Assembly: GCA_002419365.1 (NCBI GenBank)
Contig: DIGA01000119.1
Location: 1-23,272, forward strand
Length of the DNA stretch: 23,272 bases
Origin: Mageeibacillus sp. UBA5734
GTDB lineage: Bacteria > Bacillota > Clostridia > Saccharofermentanales > UBA5734
Direction of reading: 5' to 3'
The notes beneath the pieces were generated by a model. That model had not been told where the DNA came from. It searched no databases and saw only the letters and a list, made by a program, of their open reading frames with translations. Position 1 is the stretch's first letter. Each line of letters opens with the position of its first letter. Positions 21,636 through 23,272 of this stretch are shown piece by piece. The position numbers were made by a program, and so were the translations under genes.

Positions 21636-22514
21636 ATGAAAACAGCAGACTTGTTCAAGGAAAAGACTGTCTTTTCTTTTGAGATTTTTCCACCGCGCAA
21701 GGATACGCCGATCGAGTCGATCTATTCGACCCTCGAAGCCTTGCGGGACATGACGCCGGATTTCATCAGTGTCACCTACAGTGCCAGCGGACGGGCCAAC
21801 AAGGACGCCACCCTGGCGATTGCTTCCCGGATCAAGAACGAATACCACACCGAGTCTGTGGCCCACCTGACCTGCATCAATCATACCAAGGATGAAGTGC
21901 GTGACCTGCTGGGCGAGCTCAAGGATAACAACATCGAAAACATCCTGGCTCTTCTGGGCGATCCAGTCCCCGGCATCACGCCGCGGGAGGATTTCAAGCA
22001 TGCCAGCGACCTGGTTGCTTTCATCAAGCAGAGCAGCGACCTCAATGTCCTGGCCGCCTGCTATCCGGAAGGCCATCCATCAGCCCCCGATCTCGAGACC
22101 GACATCCGCCATCTCAAGACCAAGGTTGATGCCGGCGTGGACCACTTGATCACCCAGCTCTTTTTTGACAATTCCTATTTCTACAAGTTCCGCGACAAAA
22201 TTACCGCCACCGGCATCCATGTTCCAGTTGAAGTCGGGATCATGCCGGTGATCAACAAGGCCCAGGCCGAGCGGGTCATCTCGATGTGTGGCGTCCAGCT
22301 GCCGAAAAAATTCCGCGTCATGATGGACCGGTTTGCTGACAATCCGGAAGCGCTGCGCGACGCCGGTCTGGCTTATGCAGTCGAGCAAATCATCGACTTG
22401 CTGGCTAACGGTGTTGATGGCATCCACTTGTACACGATGAACAATGCGACCGTGGCCCATCGCATCGATGAAGCGGTGCGCACCCTGATCAAATCCGGTA
22501 GCTGGAAGTCCTGA
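21636..22514 (+). CDS. metF: 5,10-methylenetetrahydrofolate reductase
   Basis: I choose ATG 21636, with AGGAG 8 bases upstream; a TTG at 21603 lacks a site. The 292-residue length is normal for MetF. Signatures are FSFEIFPPR with the catalytic Glu region near residue 15, SVTYSASG, HLTC, ILALLGDPV for FAD binding, and LITQLFFDN. It is an FAD TIM-barrel enzyme that reduces methylene- to methyl-tetrahydrofolate for methionine synthesis, or in acetogens for the methyl branch of carbon fixation. No metV, methyltransferase or metH gene is beside it, so which role applies cannot be told here. Its stop codon abuts that of the convergent LysR gene. Confidence 0.93.
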   Translation: MKTADLFKEKTVFSFEIFPPRKDTPIESIYSTLEALRDMTPDFISVTYSASGRANKDATLAIASRIKNEYHTESVAHLTCINHTKDEVRDLLGELKDNNIENILALLGDPVPGITPREDFKHASDLVAFIKQSSDLNVLAACYPEGHPSAPDLETDIRHLKTKVDAGVDHLITQLFFDNSYFYKFRDKITATGIHVPVEVGIMPVINKAQAERVISMCGVQLPKKFRVMMDRFADNPEALRDAGLAYAVEQIIDLLANGVDGIHLYTMNNATVAHRIDEAVRTLIKSGSWKS

Positions 22515-23272
22515 TCAAAGCGTGCTGATCAACCGTTTCAATTCCTCGACGTAACGCTGGCCAAAACCGCTCAGCGCGGTTTTGCTGTTCGTGATCCAGC
22601 CAACGGTTAGAGTCTCTTCGCTTTCGAGCGGGATGGCCTTGATGTTGCTACCATTAAGATCGCTGCTCAGGACACCGGTGCTGATTGTATAACCATTGAG
22701 ACCGATCAGCAGGTTGAACAATGTGGCCCGGTCGCTGACCCGGATGTTTTTCTTGTGATAGACCGTGCTGAGAATTTCCTCGGCAAAGTAAAAGGAATTG
22801 AATTCGCCCTGCTCGAAAGACAGGTACGGATACGCTTCCAGATCCTGCAGGGATACCGTAGCCCGCTGGGCCAGAGGATGGCTCGCGCTGATGAAGACAT
22901 GCGGCTGAGCCACAAACAACGGATGGAACTCGAGCTGGTTTTCCTTCAGGAGTTTACCGATCACTTTTTCATTGAACGCATTGAGGTAGATGACGCCGAT
23001 TTCACTGCGCAGGCTTTTGACATCTTCGATGATTTCATAGGTTCTGGTTTCACGCAGGGTGAATTCATACTCATCAACATCAGAGTGCTGGACCAGATTG
23101 ACAAAGGCATTGACGGAAAATGCGTAGTGCTGGGTTGAAATCGAACCCAGGCGGCGGGAAGGTTTGCGGTCCAGGTAACGCTGTTCCAGTAGCTCTGCCT
23201 GCTCAACCACCTGCCGCGCATAGGAAAGAAACTCGGCACCATCGGTTGACAAGGTGATTCCGCGGGCAGAAC
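22515..23272 (-). CDS. LysR-family transcriptional regulator, N terminus beyond window
   Basis: The frame stays open to the right edge: codons before the first apparent start read SARGITL then STDGAEFLSYA, the usual end of a LysR helix-turn-helix domain followed by its linker helix. The DNA-binding residues therefore lie mostly outside the window, and the gene is partial, not truncated in nature. The visible part is the effector-binding domain (two alpha/beta lobes, with HPLFVAQPHVFISASHPLA and a C-terminal VEELKRLISTL). Such regulators usually act on a divergent gene, which would also be outside the window. It is convergent with metF with no gap, so a regulatory link to metF is possible but not indicated. 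Effector unknown. Confidence 0.88.
   Translation of the reverse strand, partial: SARGITLSTDGAEFLSYARQVVEQAELLEQRYLDRKPSRRLGSISTQHYAFSVNAFVNLVQHSDVDEYEFTLRETRTYEIIEDVKSLRSEIGVIYLNAFNEKVIGKLLKENQLEFHPLFVAQPHVFISASHPLAQRATVSLQDLEAYPYLSFEQGEFNSFYFAEEILSTVYHKKNIRVSDRATLFNLLIGLNGYTISTGVLSSDLNGSNIKAIPLESEETLTVGWITNSKTALSGFGQRYVEELKRLISTL

Overview
The window looks like the chromosome of a Clostridia-like Firmicute with moderately high GC. The clues are strong AGGAGG-type ribosome binding sites on nearly every gene, a short lipobox with a Thr/Ala/Pro-rich linker on the binding protein, sigma-A style promoters, and the gene families present. This assignment is inference; no rRNA, tRNA or marker gene is visible.

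Layout. Bases 1-612 hold no credible gene but carry an old, layered repeat region, including a clear 52-bp tandem repeat at 321-469. Bases 613-15633 are all on the minus strand and form a carbohydrate catabolic island. In transcription order it runs: LacI regulator (14641-15633); ROK regulator 2 (13353-14510); a 560-bp control region; a ribose-type ABC transporter (binding protein, ATPase, permease); a zinc polyol dehydrogenase; an SDR polyol/ketose oxidoreductase; ROK regulator 1; a small unknown protein; an FGGY kinase of the ribulokinase-like type; a second zinc dehydrogenase; a second FGGY kinase (xylulokinase-like); a strong intrinsic terminator; and a HAD phosphatase. The simplest reading is uptake of one or more sugar alcohols (pentitols are the best guess), oxidation to ketoses, and kinase entry into the pentose phosphate pathway. 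The exact substrates cannot be read from sequence.

Bases 15799-17933 (plus strand) encode acetolactate synthase large and small subunits, divergent from the LacI gene. Then follow a membrane diguanylate cyclase (minus), a small PIN/NYN-like protein (plus), an MBOAT O-acyltransferase (minus), a MetF-type methylenetetrahydrofolate reductase (plus) and a LysR regulator cut by the right edge (minus). Two convergent pairs end with shared or abutting stop codons.

The richest unexplained signal is regulatory. The transporter operon has two candidate promoters, a nested dyad at its start site, a LacI/CRE-like palindrome and a further inverted repeat. Each ROK gene has a different 25-bp inverted repeat just downstream of a possible -10, although the two ROK recognition helices are nearly alike. 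The terminator before the HAD gene displays an anti-Shine-Dalgarno-like loop. I see no CRISPR array, phage module, intact insertion sequence or defence system.
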